Shown here: in pieces, positions 8,519 to 17,710 of the stretch | Layout of the letters: every line of letters starts with the position of its first letter | How positions within the stretch are numbered: position 1 is the first letter of the stretch | Source of the DNA: Nocardia kruczakiae NBRC 101016 | GTDB taxonomy: Bacteria > Actinomycetota > Actinomycetes > Mycobacteriales > Mycobacteriaceae | NCBI RefSeq assembly: GCF_001612965.1 | Contig: NZ_BDBL01000011.1 | Span: 1 to 64,000, forward strand | Length of the DNA stretch: 64,000 bases | Reading direction: 5' to 3' | Position numbers and translations under genes: made by a program | Notes under the pieces: model-generated | Database searches by the model: none | Told to the model about the DNA's origin: nothing | Seen by the model: only the letters and a program-made list of their open reading frames with translations

Positions 8519-9298
8519 ATGCTTGCCGAACAGGCCGCCGAGGCGATCGCCACACGTACGGGAGTCACGCGTCATCGGGTCGCGGTGGTACTCGGATCCG
8601 GCTGGCAGTCCGCCGCCACCGAGATCGGAGCGCCGCGGGCGTCGATTCCGATGACCGAACTGCCCGGCTTCGAACCGCCGACAGCTCAGGGACATCAGGG
8701 CATCGTGCATTCGGTGCAGGTCGGCGAGGTGCCTGTGCTGCTGATGATGGGCCGCCAGCACCTCTACGAGGGCTACGAACCGCACCGGGTGGTGCACGCG
8801 GTCCACGCGGCGGCCGCGGCGGGTGCGGAGACGGTGGTCCTCACCAACGCCGCAGGCGGGATCCGTCCGGGCCTGCGGGTGGGCGAGCCGGTACTGATCA
8901 ACGACCACCTCAATCTCACCGGGCGCACCCCCCTCACCGGCGCCGCGTTCGTGAACATGGTCGACGCGTGGGACCCCGAATTACGCACGCTGGCAAGGGA
9001 AATCGACCCCTCGCTGACCGAGGGCGTCTACGCGGGCCTCAACGGTCCGCAGTACGAGACACCCGCCGAGATCCGCATGCTGGGCGGCATGGGCGCCGAT
9101 CTGGTCGGCATGTCGACCGTGCTGGAGGCGATCGCGGCACGCTCGCTGGGCCTGCGACTGCTGGGCATCTCGCTGGTGACCAATCTGGCCGCGGGCGTGA
9201 CCGGCGCGCCGCTGTCGCATCAGGAAGTGCTCGCCGAAGGGCAGGCCGCCGCACCGAGATTGGGCAAACTGCTGCGCGGTGTGCTGGAACGGTTGTAG
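8519..9298 (+). CDS. deoD: Purine nucleoside phosphorylase (trimeric type)
   Basis: A 259-residue enzyme for phosphorolysis of purine (deoxy)nucleosides in salvage. VVLGSGW is the phosphate-binding loop, GRQHLYEGY the second phosphate site, and [10 protein letters not shown] the family signature. [15 protein letters not shown] contains the purine-site Glu, and TNLAAG the base-binding Asn. It corresponds to Rv3307 in position. It is followed by pmmB after 9 nt, so the two probably form one transcript linking ribose-1-phosphate release to a phosphohexomutase. Confidence 0.9.
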   Translation: MLAEQAAEAIATRTGVTRHRVAVVLGSGWQSAATEIGAPRASIPMTELPGFEPPTAQGHQGIVHSVQVGEVPVLLMMGRQHLYEGYEPHRVVHAVHAAAAAGAETVVLTNAAGGIRPGLRVGEPVLINDHLNLTGRTPLTGAAFVNMVDAWDPELRTLAREIDPSLTEGVYAGLNGPQYETPAEIRMLGGMGADLVGMSTVLEAIAARSLGLRLLGISLVTNLAAGVTGAPLSHQEVLAEGQAAAPRLGKLLRGVLERL

Positions 9299-9307
9299 GC
9301 GGGCGCC

Positions 9308-11014
9308 ATGTTGCGATTCGGAACGGCAGGTCTGCGCGGCCCCCTGCGGGACGGGCCGGACGGGATGAACGTCGGCACGGTGGCGCGCGCGAGTGCCGGT
9401 GTGGCGGCGTGGCTTCGGGACCGCTGCCTGGGCGGCGGTCTGGTGGTCGTCGGCCGCGACGCCCGGCACGGCTCCGCGGAATTCGCCACCGTCACCGCGG
9501 AAGTGTTTGCCGCAGAAGGCTTTTCGGTGCTGTTGCTGCCGCGCCCACTGCCGACACCGATCGTGGCGTTCGCGGTGCGGGAGCTGGGAGCGGTGGCCGG
9601 CGTACAGATCACCGCGTCCCACAACCCCGCCACGGACAACGGTTACAAGCTCTATCTGGACGGCGGTTCGCAGCTGATTCCGCCTGCCGACACCGAGATC
9701 GAACGCCGCATCGATGCGGTCACCGAACCGATCGCGCGCACCGATCCTTCGACCGGCGCCCCCTCGCCGTCGATCCTGTCGCTGCCCGCCGATGCAGCCC
9801 GCGCCGACCTCGGCGAGGAACTCGTTCGCCGCTACCTGACGCGAGCCGCCGCCGTGCCCGAGACGATCGGCGGCGCGCGAACGATACCGCTCGGTGCGGA
9901 CCACCACATCGTGGGCGAGAAACGCGAGGCGCGGCACGACGGCGAGGTGCGCCGGGCCGGTCAGCCGCGCGAGCCCGGTGGCACTCTCGAACCGGTCGAT
10001 CCTGACGCGGAACCCGTTGCCGGGGAACGAATGACCACACCCCGCCCCGATATCCGGATCGCGTTGACGCCCATGCACGGGGTCGGCGGCGAGACGGCGG
10101 TGGCAGCGCTGGCGGCCGCCGGGTTCCGGGACGTCCATGTGGTCGACGAACAATTCACCCCCGATCCGGACTTCCCGACCGTGGCATTCCCGAATCCGGA
10201 GGAGCCCGGCGCCGCGGATCTGCTGCTCGCCCTCGCGGAGAAGGTCGGCGCCGATCTCGCCGTCGCACTCGATCCCGATGCCGATCGATGCGCGCTCGCG
10301 GTACCCGGCCCGCAGGGTTGGCGCATGCTGCGCGGGGACGAAACCGGCGTGCTGCTGGCCGATTACGTGTTGCGCGCTGCTCCGCCCGACTCTTTGGTCG
10401 CGACCACCGTCGTGTCGTCCCGGCTGCTCGGGAAGCTCGCGCCCGCACGCGGCGCCCGCTACGCCGAAACACTGACGGGCTTCAAGTGGCTCGCCCGCGC
10501 CGGTGCGGGCCTCGTATACGCCTACGAGGAGGCCATCGGTCACTGCGTCGACCCGGGCGCCGTGCGCGACAAGGACGGCATCACCGCCGCCGTCGCCGCC
10601 GCCGACCTCACCGGCCGCCTGCGGGAGCAGGGGCGTTCGCTGCTCGACGTCCTCGACGACTATGCCGTGGAGTTCGGCCTGCACGCCGGCGACCAGGTGT
10701 CACTGCGACTGGCCGATCCAACGGCCGCCGCGCAAGCCGTTGCCCGTCTGCGCGATACGCCGCCCGAGGTGATCGCGGGCGTCCCCGTCACCTGCACGGA
10801 TCTGTCGACGGTTCGCGGCCCGATGCGGACCGACGCCCTGGTCTTCGAGGGCGAAGGGCAGCGCGTCGTCGTCCGTCCCTCGGGTACCGAGCCGAAGCTC
10901 AAATGCTATCTGGAGGTCGTCGAACCGGTCCCCGGCCGCGACGCGCTGGCTCGATCGAAAGCGGTTGCAGCAGATCGGCTCTCGGCGCTGCGTGACTTCT
11001 GCGAAAATCTGTGA
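9308..11014 (+). CDS. pmmB: Phosphomannomutase/phosphoglucomutase family protein
   Basis: A 568-residue alpha-D-phosphohexomutase. FGTAGLRG at the N-terminus, TASHNPATDNGYK (phosphoserine loop), DPDADRCAL (magnesium loop), EEAIG (sugar loop) and RPSGTEPKLK (phosphate loop) are all present. Rv3308 has the same position. An insertion of about 55 residues at positions 195-250, rich in Arg, Glu and Pro, separates domains 1 and 2; its composition is unlike the rest. The substrate may be ribose-1-phosphate or hexose phosphate, given that deoD is its partner. Confidence 0.86.
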   Translation: MLRFGTAGLRGPLRDGPDGMNVGTVARASAGVAAWLRDRCLGGGLVVVGRDARHGSAEFATVTAEVFAAEGFSVLLLPRPLPTPIVAFAVRELGAVAGVQITASHNPATDNGYKLYLDGGSQLIPPADTEIERRIDAVTEPIARTDPSTGAPSPSILSLPADAARADLGEELVRRYLTRAAAVPETIGGARTIPLGADHHIVGEKREARHDGEVRRAGQPREPGGTLEPVDPDAEPVAGERMTTPRPDIRIALTPMHGVGGETAVAALAAAGFRDVHVVDEQFTPDPDFPTVAFPNPEEPGAADLLLALAEKVGADLAVALDPDADRCALAVPGPQGWRMLRGDETGVLLADYVLRAAPPDSLVATTVVSSRLLGKLAPARGARYAETLTGFKWLARAGAGLVYAYEEAIGHCVDPGAVRDKDGITAAVAAADLTGRLREQGRSLLDVLDDYAVEFGLHAGDQVSLRLADPTAAAQAVARLRDTPPEVIAGVPVTCTDLSTVRGPMRTDALVFEGEGQRVVVRPSGTEPKLKCYLEVVEPVPGRDALARSKAVAADRLSALRDFCENL

Positions 11015-11093
11015 GCCGCTGAGCTTCGGGCTGTCACGCCGGTTCGGTGGCCCGCGCACGCACCATCGTTGCGCTGCCCAGCGGCGGGCGACC

Positions 11094-11723
11094 TCAATCG
11101 TGACGCGGACCGAATTGCCGGTCCCCGGCATCACCCAGCCCCGGCACGATGAAGGCGTCGGCATTGAGTCCGGAGTCGACCGCGGCGGTCACCAATCGCA
11201 CCGGCAGGCCCGACTTCTCCAGCGCCGCAATACCTTCCGGGGCGGCGACGACGCAGACGGCGGTGATGTCGGTGGCGTTGCGGGCGCACAGCAGTTCCAG
11301 GGTGTGGCGCATGGATCCGCCGGTGGCCAGCATCGGATCGAGGACGAAGACGGGTAGGCCCGACAGATCCGCGGGCAGCGATTCCATGTACGGCACCGGA
11401 CGATGGGTCTGCTCGTCGCGCGCCACGCCGACGAAACCCACGCGGGATTCCGGAATCAGCGCACTGGCGGCGTCGACCATGCCGAGCCCGGCGCGCAACA
11501 CCGGAACGAGCAGAGGTGGTTTCGCGAGCCGGGTGCCCCTGGTCGGCGCGACCGGGGTGTCGATGTCGAAGGTGTGCGTCGGGGCTTCCCGCAGTGCTTC
11601 GTAGACGAGGAATCCGGTCAGATCGGCCAGTGCCGCCCGGAATCCCGCGTTGGACGTGCGGGCATCGCGCATGGCCGTCAGGAGGGTGGCCGTCAGCGGG
11701 TGTTCCACGATATGCGTACGCAT
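11094..11723 (-). CDS. upp: Uracil phosphoribosyltransferase
   Basis: A 209-residue enzyme making UMP from uracil and [17 protein letters not shown] and [13 protein letters not shown] are the PRPP-binding motifs. The C-terminus [15 protein letters not shown] holds the uracil-binding loop. ATG 11723 is chosen because the family starts at [10 protein letters not shown]; the open frame extends much further upstream but that part is a shadow. It is convergent with pmmB and matches Rv3309c. Confidence 0.92.
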   Translation of the reverse strand: MRTHIVEHPLTATLLTAMRDARTSNAGFRAALADLTGFLVYEALREAPTHTFDIDTPVAPTRGTRLAKPPLLVPVLRAGLGMVDAASALIPESRVGFVGVARDEQTHRPVPYMESLPADLSGLPVFVLDPMLATGGSMRHTLELLCARNATDITAVCVVAAPEGIAALEKSGLPVRLVTAAVDSGLNADAFIVPGLGDAGDRQFGPRHD

Positions 11724-11729
11724 GAGGGA

Positions 11730-11735
11730 ACGATA
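11730..11735 (-). promoter_or_regulatory. -10 element, leaderless start of upp
   Basis: On the minus strand TATCGT is followed by exactly 6 nt and the ATG at 11723, the same element and spacing as deoD. Confidence 0.55.
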
Positions 11736-11837
11736 AGGTCTGTCGGGGTTCGAAAGTGGGAACCGTTGCGCAGGGGCATGCGTCGAACTACTCGGATGAC
11801 GTAATCTGCCACCAGACCAGCACGATGGGGGATGTTG

Positions 11838-12158
11838 ATGCACAAGATCTCGGTCGACACCGAGGGCGTCGCCGCCTACGGTGCCACAGCCGCGGGACTG
11901 GCCGGTGAAATGGGTGTTGCCGCGGCGGGTGCCGCCGGCGCCGACCCGCTCCTGCTCGGCCCGATCTTCGGACTGGTGGGGGGCGATTTCGTCGCCGCCT
12001 ATGCCGCGGCCCATGCCGGGCACGTCGCGGGGATCGGCGAATTGTCCGCGGTGATGGGCAGTCTGGGGGCCGCCACGACAGGCGCCGCCGCCGCCTACTC
12101 CGAAACCGACGCCGCCCACGCCGCCGCACTGCGCGCCGCGGAAGGCCCGATCGGATGA
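11838..12158 (+). CDS. EspC-like ESX secretion substrate
   Basis: A 106-residue, alanine-rich helical protein ([20 protein letters not shown]). Size and composition fit the EspC/DUF2580 group of type VII secretion substrates; it has no signal peptide or membrane segment. ATG 11838 is used because GGGG lies 7 nt upstream; an ATG at 11832 is too close to it. The stop overlaps the next ATG by 4 nt, so it is coupled to the NlpC/P60 gene. Assignment rests on composition and context rather than on a unique motif. Confidence 0.6.
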   Translation: MHKISVDTEGVAAYGATAAGLAGEMGVAAAGAAGADPLLLGPIFGLVGGDFVAAYAAAHAGHVAGIGELSAVMGSLGAATTGAAAAYSETDAAHAAALRAAEGPIG

Positions 12159-13297
12159 CGGGCGTCATCGATCTCGACGCACTCGCCCAACCACTCATCG
12201 ATCTGCTCACCAGCTTCGGCTCCGGTGTGCTGCCGGCCGGCGGCCCGGCGGACGCACTGCGCCAGGTGTCCACCCACCTCGACGGAATCCACCAGGCCGG
12301 CAGCGCGAGCATCAATCAGATGACCAACGCCTGGAACGGCGGTGGTGGCGACGCCGCGATGGACAAGGCGCTCAAGGTGCAGACCTCGGCGGCCACGATG
12401 TCGGATCGTGGCAACGATATGGCCGATGTGGTCAGCCAGGCCGCCGCCACGGTGCAGACGGGCCAGAAGGAACTCGACGGAATCGTCCAGTCGTTCGTGC
12501 AGTCGGTGACGGCGCTGGGGCCCGCGCTGACGACTCCTCCGGGACTGATCACCGTGGTCAACTCGGCGATCGACCATTTCGGCCAGGCCCTGAATGTGGT
12601 CGGCCGGGTGCGGTCGGACCTCGACACGCACACCACCTCGATGACCGAGCTGACCCCACCCCCGCCGACGCCGTCCATGTCGGGTACCCCGGTGGCCGCG
12701 GCCTCGGTCGCCGCGCCCGCGCTGAGCACCGGCGCGCAGACGGCCAGTTCACTGCTCGGCGGGCTGGTGTCGAGCGGCGGTTCGATGATGAGCAGCATGA
12801 CCAGCCCGGCCTCGGCGGCGACGCAGTCGCGGTCGAGCTCGGGTGCGACGAAAACCCCCGGAGCTCAGCAGTCCGGCGCCGACAAGCCCGGCCGCCACGG
12901 CGGCGTCATGATCACCCTGCCCGACGGCAGCCAGGTCGAGGCGCCCAATCAGAAGGCCGCCACCGCGGTCAAGGCGGCGATCAGCGCCTGCGGCACGCCG
13001 TACGTCTGGGGCGGTAACACCCCCGGGTCCGGGCTCGACTGCAGCGGCCTGACCAAGTGGGCCTACGGCGAGGCCGGCGTCGACCTGCCCCGCCTCGCCT
13101 GCGATCAGAGCGCCGGGGCGACACCGGTGAGCCCGGGCGATGTCATGCCGGGCGATCTGGCCATCTGGGACGGTCACGTCGCGATGGTCGTCGGTAACGG
13201 ACAGATGGTCGAGGCCGGTGATCCGGTGCAGATCGACTCGATTCGAACGGAGAACATGGGAATGGCGTTCCACGGGTTCTACAGGCCGACGTCATGA
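12155..13297 (+). CDS. NlpC/P60 peptidoglycan hydrolase with ESX-type N-terminus
   Basis: A 380-residue protein. Residues 1-170 are helical with [12 protein letters not shown], a WxG-like turn, suggesting an ESX-secreted helical hairpin. Residues 170-245 are a Ser/Pro/Thr linker. Residues 255-380 are an NlpC/P60 endopeptidase domain: [16 protein letters not shown] contains the catalytic Cys, and [10 protein letters not shown] the catalytic His. There is no Sec signal peptide, so export would go through an ESX system. It overlaps both neighbours by 4 nt. It probably cleaves peptide stems in the cell wall, perhaps to open a path for secretion. Confidence 0.85.
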   Translation: MTGVIDLDALAQPLIDLLTSFGSGVLPAGGPADALRQVSTHLDGIHQAGSASINQMTNAWNGGGGDAAMDKALKVQTSAATMSDRGNDMADVVSQAAATVQTGQKELDGIVQSFVQSVTALGPALTTPPGLITVVNSAIDHFGQALNVVGRVRSDLDTHTTSMTELTPPPPTPSMSGTPVAAASVAAPALSTGAQTASSLLGGLVSSGGSMMSSMTSPASAATQSRSSSGATKTPGAQQSGADKPGRHGGVMITLPDGSQVEAPNQKAATAVKAAISACGTPYVWGGNTPGSGLDCSGLTKWAYGEAGVDLPRLACDQSAGATPVSPGDVMPGDLAIWDGHVAMVVGNGQMVEAGDPVQIDSIRTENMGMAFHGFYRPTS

Positions 13298-13641
13298 GCC
13301 AGCCGCAGCAGCAGATCCCGAGCGTCACGGTCGCCGCCAGCACCAATCGCGCCGGCACCATCAGCGTGCGGGCCACCGATCAGGGCATTCCGGTGGAGAT
13401 CAAATTCGAGCGCAGCGAATACCGTTACGGCGCACAGGCTTTGGCCGCGGAGATTCTGCGGCTGACCAAGCGGTCGGCGATCGTCGCCAAGGCCCGCCGG
13501 CGCGAACTGCTCGCCGAATCCGGCATGCCCACCGAGATCCTGGACAAACTGGGCCTGCCCACTCGTCAGGAAGCCGTCGACGAACTCGACCGCATGGACG
13601 ACGAGGACACCGGACCCACCAGCTGGATGAGGCCCGTATGA
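13294..13641 (+). CDS. Conserved ESX-cluster protein of unknown function
   Basis: A 115-residue soluble protein coupled to the NlpC/P60 gene by a 4-nt ATGA overlap. Its first half is beta-rich (TVAASTNRAGTISVRATDQG); the second half is a charged helical stretch, and the end is acidic. The order of small protein followed by a YbaB-like protein resembles EspG-free ESX accessory operons, but I do not recognise a named family. It is likely cytosolic. Confidence 0.6.
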   Translation: MSQPQQQIPSVTVAASTNRAGTISVRATDQGIPVEIKFERSEYRYGAQALAAEILRLTKRSAIVAKARRRELLAESGMPTEILDKLGLPTRQEAVDELDRMDDEDTGPTSWMRPV

Positions 13642-13663
13642 GCGCTGCCGGAAAGGACGCACT

Positions 13664-13996
13664 GTGAGCGCGGAAATGGATGCCCTCGTCGCCGCGGCGA
13701 CGAATAAACTCGAGGCCCTCGAGGCCGCGCTCTACAACCTCAAGAACGTGCGCGGTCGTTTCACCGCCGAGGACGGTTCGGTGAGCGTCGAGGTCGACAG
13801 CGACGGCGCCCTGGTGGGGCTGGATCTGTCCGAGGCCGTCACCTCGCATTCCCCGGCCGAAGTGGGCCAGTTGATCATCTGGGCGTGCCAGCAAGCTGCG
13901 CAGAATGCGGGAGAGCAGCGCTCCGAGGTGGTCGCCACCCTGAATTCCGCCTTCACCGCACCCGAATCGGGAAACGTTGGGGGGCGGGCCGAATAG
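13664..13996 (+). CDS. YbaB/EbfC-like protein
   Basis: A 110-residue protein with an N-terminal coiled-coil-like helix (LEALEAALYNLKNVRG), a central beta part (GSVSVEVDSDGALVGLDLSE) and a C-terminal helix. This is the YbaB/EbfC fold, often found near ESX genes in Nocardia-type genomes. The start is GTG 13664 with GGAAAGG upstream. It ends the small operon and probably interacts with one of its products; DNA binding is possible but not shown. Confidence 0.65.
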   Translation: MSAEMDALVAAATNKLEALEAALYNLKNVRGRFTAEDGSVSVEVDSDGALVGLDLSEAVTSHSPAEVGQLIIWACQQAAQNAGEQRSEVVATLNSAFTAPESGNVGGRAE

Positions 13997-14016
13997 TGCC
14001 GAAGGCAACGGCTCGA

Positions 14017-14022
14017 TAGGCT
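14017..14022 (+). promoter_or_regulatory. -10 element, leaderless start
   Basis: TAGGCT is followed by 7 nt and the ATG at 14030. No ribosome-binding site is present. Confidence 0.45.
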
Positions 14023-14029
14023 TCCGGTC

Positions 14030-15292
14030 ATGGCTTCTGGAGACATCGTCCCGATCGAGCTCGGTCTCACCGACGGCGATCTGGTCACCCTGTGGGCACC
14101 GCGCTGGCGAGACGGTGACGACGAGTGGGAGGCATTCCTCGGTCACGAGGACGAGCTCTACGGATTCGACTCCCCCGCGGAGCTCGCCGCGTTCATCCGG
14201 ACCAACGACGACAACGATCTGGTGGACCATCCGTCCTGGAAGGTCGTCGTCGGTTTGTCCGCCGCCGAGCTGGAGCCGCAGGAGGAGCACGTCTTCGATC
14301 TGGTCGGCGTCCCGGAGCTCGCGGCCGGTGAACCCGACCCGGAGACCATCGCCGAACTGGAAGAGACCCTCGAGATGGTCCGCACCATCGGCGAGGTGTG
14401 CGAACTCGAGGTGGTCACCAAGTTCTTCGGCTCGCACCCCGTCCTCGGCGCACTGCCGGCGGGTGTGACCGCGTTCGTGGGCCGCGACGGCGAACAGCTG
14501 TGGGATCAGGTCGGCAACGCGATCGCCAAGGACTGGGATCAGGTCGTGGACGCCATCGATTCGGTGGTGGCCTCGCCCGAGGTCGATGCCGAAGCGCTGG
14601 CCGTGGCCGAGGCGGAACTGCTGGCCGCCGAGGAGAACGTCGTCGATGCCGAGGACGCCGCCGACACCGACGACGACGACATCGAACCGGTCGACCTCGA
14701 CGAGGACGAGGACACCGACGAGGAAGACGACGAGGACGAAGAGGAGACCTTCTGGCACGAGGTCGGCATCGACCCGGTCAAGATCGTCACCTCCGAGGGC
14801 GAATTCTTCACCCTGCGTTGCTATCTGGACGACGAGCCGGTGTTCCTGGGCGCCAACGGCACCATCACCGTCTTCCCCTCCGAACGCGCGCTGGCCCGCT
14901 ATCTGGCCGACGATCACGACCACGATCTGGCGCGGGTCAGCACCTACGGTGAGGTCCGCACGGCGGCGGTCGACGGATCACTCGAGGTCGAGGTCACCGA
15001 GGAGAACGTCTACGTGCTGCCGGGTCTGGCCGACGATCTGGGGCAGGGCCCCAAGTCGGTCGACATCGATCAGCTCGATCTGGCGGTCGAATTGTTCACC
15101 GACGCAGCCGATTACGTCGGCGACGACTCGGTCGAGCAGGCGCTGGCGAAGTCGACGCCGCTGGGCTGGTACGTCTCCTATCTGCTGGAGCCGGACCCGA
15201 CCCGGCTGGCGCCGAGTCCGCCGTTCACCGCCGAGGCCGAGAGCTGGCGGGCCCTGGAGCAGGCCTTCGAGAACCGGCTGGAGAAGGGCTAG
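14030..15292 (+). CDS. Acidic conserved protein, Rv3311-like
   Basis: A 420-residue acidic protein, which I recall as the same length as Rv3311, and in the matching genomic position. Residues 1-140 and 245-420 appear to be two related alpha/beta halves: both contain an FL.-LGHEDELYGF or VFLGANGTITVF type segment followed by a LA-xx-I/L-x-DD stretch. Residues 210-240 are almost entirely Asp and Glu. There is no signal peptide or membrane segment. It may bind a partner or metal through the acidic linker. Function is unknown. Confidence 0.8.
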   Translation: MASGDIVPIELGLTDGDLVTLWAPRWRDGDDEWEAFLGHEDELYGFDSPAELAAFIRTNDDNDLVDHPSWKVVVGLSAAELEPQEEHVFDLVGVPELAAGEPDPETIAELEETLEMVRTIGEVCELEVVTKFFGSHPVLGALPAGVTAFVGRDGEQLWDQVGNAIAKDWDQVVDAIDSVVASPEVDAEALAVAEAELLAAEENVVDAEDAADTDDDDIEPVDLDEDEDTDEEDDEDEEETFWHEVGIDPVKIVTSEGEFFTLRCYLDDEPVFLGANGTITVFPSERALARYLADDHDHDLARVSTYGEVRTAAVDGSLEVEVTEENVYVLPGLADDLGQGPKSVDIDQLDLAVELFTDAADYVGDDSVEQALAKSTPLGWYVSYLLEPDPTRLAPSPPFTAEAESWRALEQAFENRLEKG

Positions 15293-15333
15293 CCGGCTCC
15301 CGAGGCGCAGTCGTCATCCCGGAGACAGCGCGG

Positions 15334-16428
15334 TCATCCGATCAGCACGGCGTAACCGGGTTTGATCACCTCGTCGATGATGCGCAGCCGGTCCGGGAAC
15401 GGGATGAACGCCGACTTCATGGCGTTGATGGTGAACCGTTCCAGATCGCTCCAGCCGTAACCGAAGGTTTCCACCAGCTTCAGCATTTCGCGGCTCATGT
15501 CGGTATCGCTCATGAGCCGGTTGTCGGTATTGACCGTGACCCGGAACCGCAACCGGGCCAGCAGGTCGAACGGATGCTTGTCCAGAGCCGGGACCGCACC
15601 GGTCTGCACATTCGACGAGGGGCACAACTCGAGCGGAATCCGTTTGTCGCGCACATAATTGGCGACCAGCCCGAGGGTGGGTTCGGCGCCGTCGCTGTCG
15701 AAGATGTCGTCGGTGATCCGCACCCCGTGCCCGAGCCGATCGCAACCGCAGAACGCCAGGGCCTCGTGGATCGACGGCAGTCCGAACGCCTCCCCGGCGT
15801 GAATGGTGAACTGCGCGCAATTGGCCCGCATGTATTCGAAGGCGTCCAGATGCCGCGAGGGCGGATATCCCGCCTCGGCGCCGGCGATGTCGAATCCGCC
15901 GACGCCGCGGTCCCGGAAGCGCACCGTCAGTTCGGCGATCTCGCGGGAGCGGGCGGCGTGCCGCATGGCGGTGAGCAGGCAGGTCACCCGGATGGGGGTG
16001 CCGGCTTCGGCGGCCAGCCGCTCCCCCTCGTGGAACCCGGCCAGGGTGTGCTCGACGACCTCGTCGAGGGTGAGGTCCCGTTCGAGATGCTGTTCGGGCG
16101 CGAAGCGGACCTCGGCGTACACCACGCCGTCGGCGGCCAGATCCAGCGCGCATTCGCGGGCCACTCGCCGCAGCCCCTCCGGCGTCTGCATCACCGCCAC
16201 CGTGTGGGCGAAGGTCTCGAGGTAGCGCTCGAGCGATCCGCTGTCGGCCGCTTCGCGGAACCAGTGCGCCAGCGCCTCCGCATCGGTGGCGGGTAGCTGG
16301 TCATATCCGCAATCCTCGGCCAGTTCGAGCACGGTCGCGGGACGCAGGCCACCGTCGAGATGGTCGTGCAGCACGGCCTTGGGGGCCTGGCGGATCGAGG
16401 CGAGAGTCAAAGGCATCGGTCCAGTCAT
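15334..16428 (-). CDS. add: Adenosine deaminase
   Basis: A 364-residue zinc-dependent deaminase converting (deoxy)adenosine to (deoxy)inosine. HDHLDGG is the N-terminal metal motif (HxHxDG). [19 protein letters not shown] (His and the proton-transfer Glu), [10 protein letters not shown] and VNTDNRLMS (metal Asp; TDD in many ADAs, TDN here) are all conserved. It is Rv3313c by position. It supplies inosine for DeoD. Confidence 0.92.
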   Translation of the reverse strand: MTGPMPLTLASIRQAPKAVLHDHLDGGLRPATVLELAEDCGYDQLPATDAEALAHWFREAADSGSLERYLETFAHTVAVMQTPEGLRRVARECALDLAADGVVYAEVRFAPEQHLERDLTLDEVVEHTLAGFHEGERLAAEAGTPIRVTCLLTAMRHAARSREIAELTVRFRDRGVGGFDIAGAEAGYPPSRHLDAFEYMRANCAQFTIHAGEAFGLPSIHEALAFCGCDRLGHGVRITDDIFDSDGAEPTLGLVANYVRDKRIPLELCPSSNVQTGAVPALDKHPFDLLARLRFRVTVNTDNRLMSDTDMSREMLKLVETFGYGWSDLERFTINAMKSAFIPFPDRLRIIDEVIKPGYAVLIG

Positions 16429-16434
16429 GTAACG

Positions 16435-16440
16435 ACGCTA
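16435..16440 (-). promoter_or_regulatory. -10 element, leaderless start of add
   Basis: On the minus strand TAGCGT is followed by 6 nt and the ATG at 16428. No ribosome-binding site is visible. Confidence 0.45.
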
Positions 16441-16539
16441 TCCGCATTCGCGGACCCGCGCAGGCAACTTGCCCCGGTGTGCATCCAACCGCCGGGCTGT
16501 CGTTGCCCGACGGTCGCCGGCGCGTAGCCGGACGCGGGC

Positions 16540-17043
16540 TCAGTACTTCGCCATCAGATAGGCGCCCACGACGATCAGCGCACAGCCCGCCAATCGTTGC
16601 GCGCTGACCGGCCGGCGCGGGAAACCCATGACACCGAAGTGGTCCATGACCACGGCGAGCAGCATTTGGCCCGCGATGATCAGGGCATTGAACGTGCTCA
16701 CTCCCACGCTGGAGGCCACGGTGATCATCGCGAAGATGGCGGCACCGCCGGTGAGCCCGCCGAAGGGGGCCCATCGTGGCATCGCCTTCAGATCCGCCCG
16801 AGACGGCCACGGCTGCCGCGGTGAAATCGCGAGTGCCACAGCGAATATCGCGCCGACACCGGCGAGCGCCACCGCGTAGGAGATCACGCCGCACAGAAAG
16901 ACGTTGTGCAGGGCGAGTTTCAGTGAGTTCTGACATCCGGCCTCGACCGAGCGCAGGGCGCCGCCGACGAGCATCAGGACGAAGACGAGAATCATCGCCC
17001 CGCGGCCGAGCGTCGCAGGCCGGACTGTGGTGCGGGCGGTCAT
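16540..17043 (-). CDS. DMT-family small transporter, YdcZ type (second of a pair)
   Basis: A 167-residue membrane protein with about five hydrophobic segments, including GAMILVFVLMLVGGALRS, and NALIIAGQMLLAVVMDHFG. The WAPFGGLTGG loop and the length fit the DUF606/YdcZ group of the drug/metabolite transporter superfamily. It starts at ATG 17043, overlapping the stop of its paralogue by 4 nt. Paired YdcZ genes probably form a heterodimer in the inner membrane. The substrate is unknown. Confidence 0.75.
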   Translation of the reverse strand: MTARTTVRPATLGRGAMILVFVLMLVGGALRSVEAGCQNSLKLALHNVFLCGVISYAVALAGVGAIFAVALAISPRQPWPSRADLKAMPRWAPFGGLTGGAAIFAMITVASSVGVSTFNALIIAGQMLLAVVMDHFGVMGFPRRPVSAQRLAGCALIVVGAYLMAKY

Positions 17044-17564
17044 CGCGCCGCCTCCCGCGCCGGCACGAATTCGGGTGGCCTGGGCTCGGCCGCACGGGCA
17101 TCGCCGGCCATGAGATAGACGGCGACCGCGATCAGCGCGGCCGCCAGCAGCCGGGGCGGGGTGGCGTGCCGTTCGGCGAAACCCATCGCGCCCACGTCGT
17201 CCATCACCAGCGCGACCAGCATTTCGGCCACGATGACCACGGCATTGAAGGTGGCGACACCGACATATTTGGCCACGGTGATCATGCCGAGCACCGCGAC
17301 ACCGCCGATCAGCCCGCCGAACGGCGCCCACCAGGGCATTTGTTCCACGTCGGCCCACGTCGGCCACGGCGAGTGCGAGACCACGGTCGAGATGACGAGG
17401 AAGACCGAGAATCCGGCCAGCGCGACGGCGTAGGACACCACCGCGCACAACCACATGTTCTTCAGATGGAATTTCTGCGTGTTCTGGCAGCCGACCTCGA
17501 CGGACCGCAATCCGCCGGCGGCCAGGATGAACACGAAGATGAGTCCGAGAGCGACAGCACCCAC
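17040..17564 (-). CDS. DMT-family small transporter, YdcZ type (first of a pair)
   Basis: A 174-residue paralogue of the next gene with the same loop, WWAPFGGLIGG, and similar segments (AVVIVAEMLVALVMDDVGAMG). GTG 17564 is chosen because GAAGGA lies 9 nt upstream; a longer TTG start is possible. The C-terminus is a hydrophilic Pro/Arg tail. It is coupled to the downstream copy. Confidence 0.72.
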   Translation of the reverse strand: MGAVALGLIFVFILAAGGLRSVEVGCQNTQKFHLKNMWLCAVVSYAVALAGFSVFLVISTVVSHSPWPTWADVEQMPWWAPFGGLIGGVAVLGMITVAKYVGVATFNAVVIVAEMLVALVMDDVGAMGFAERHATPPRLLAAALIAVAVYLMAGDARAAEPRPPEFVPAREAAR

Positions 17565-17678
17565 GAGCACACGTCCTTCGCTAGGCAATCGAATGCCGTC
17601 CGCACGCAGGCGGTGCCTACCAGCCGGATTCTGCGGTCGTGCGCGATCAGAATAGCAACCTGAACGACGTGCCGTTGG

Positions 17679-17693
17679 TTATTGGCACAATAA
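17679..17693. promoter_or_regulatory. Inverted repeat before the transporter pair
   Basis: TTATTG-GCA-CAATAA, perfect 6-bp arms, in the region between the deoA stop and the transporter start. It is AT-rich in GC-rich surroundings, which fits a regulator-binding site. The regulator is unknown. Confidence 0.4.
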
Positions 17694-17710
17694 ACAGGTC
17701 ACTCTCGTAT

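Noticed and set aside
8981..10684. 567-codon frame antisense to deoD and pmmB
   Set aside because: Shadow of two strongly supported enzymes.
11724..12119. Upstream extension of upp
   Set aside because: Overlaps the divergent EspC-like gene and has shadow composition; the family starts at [10 protein letters not shown].
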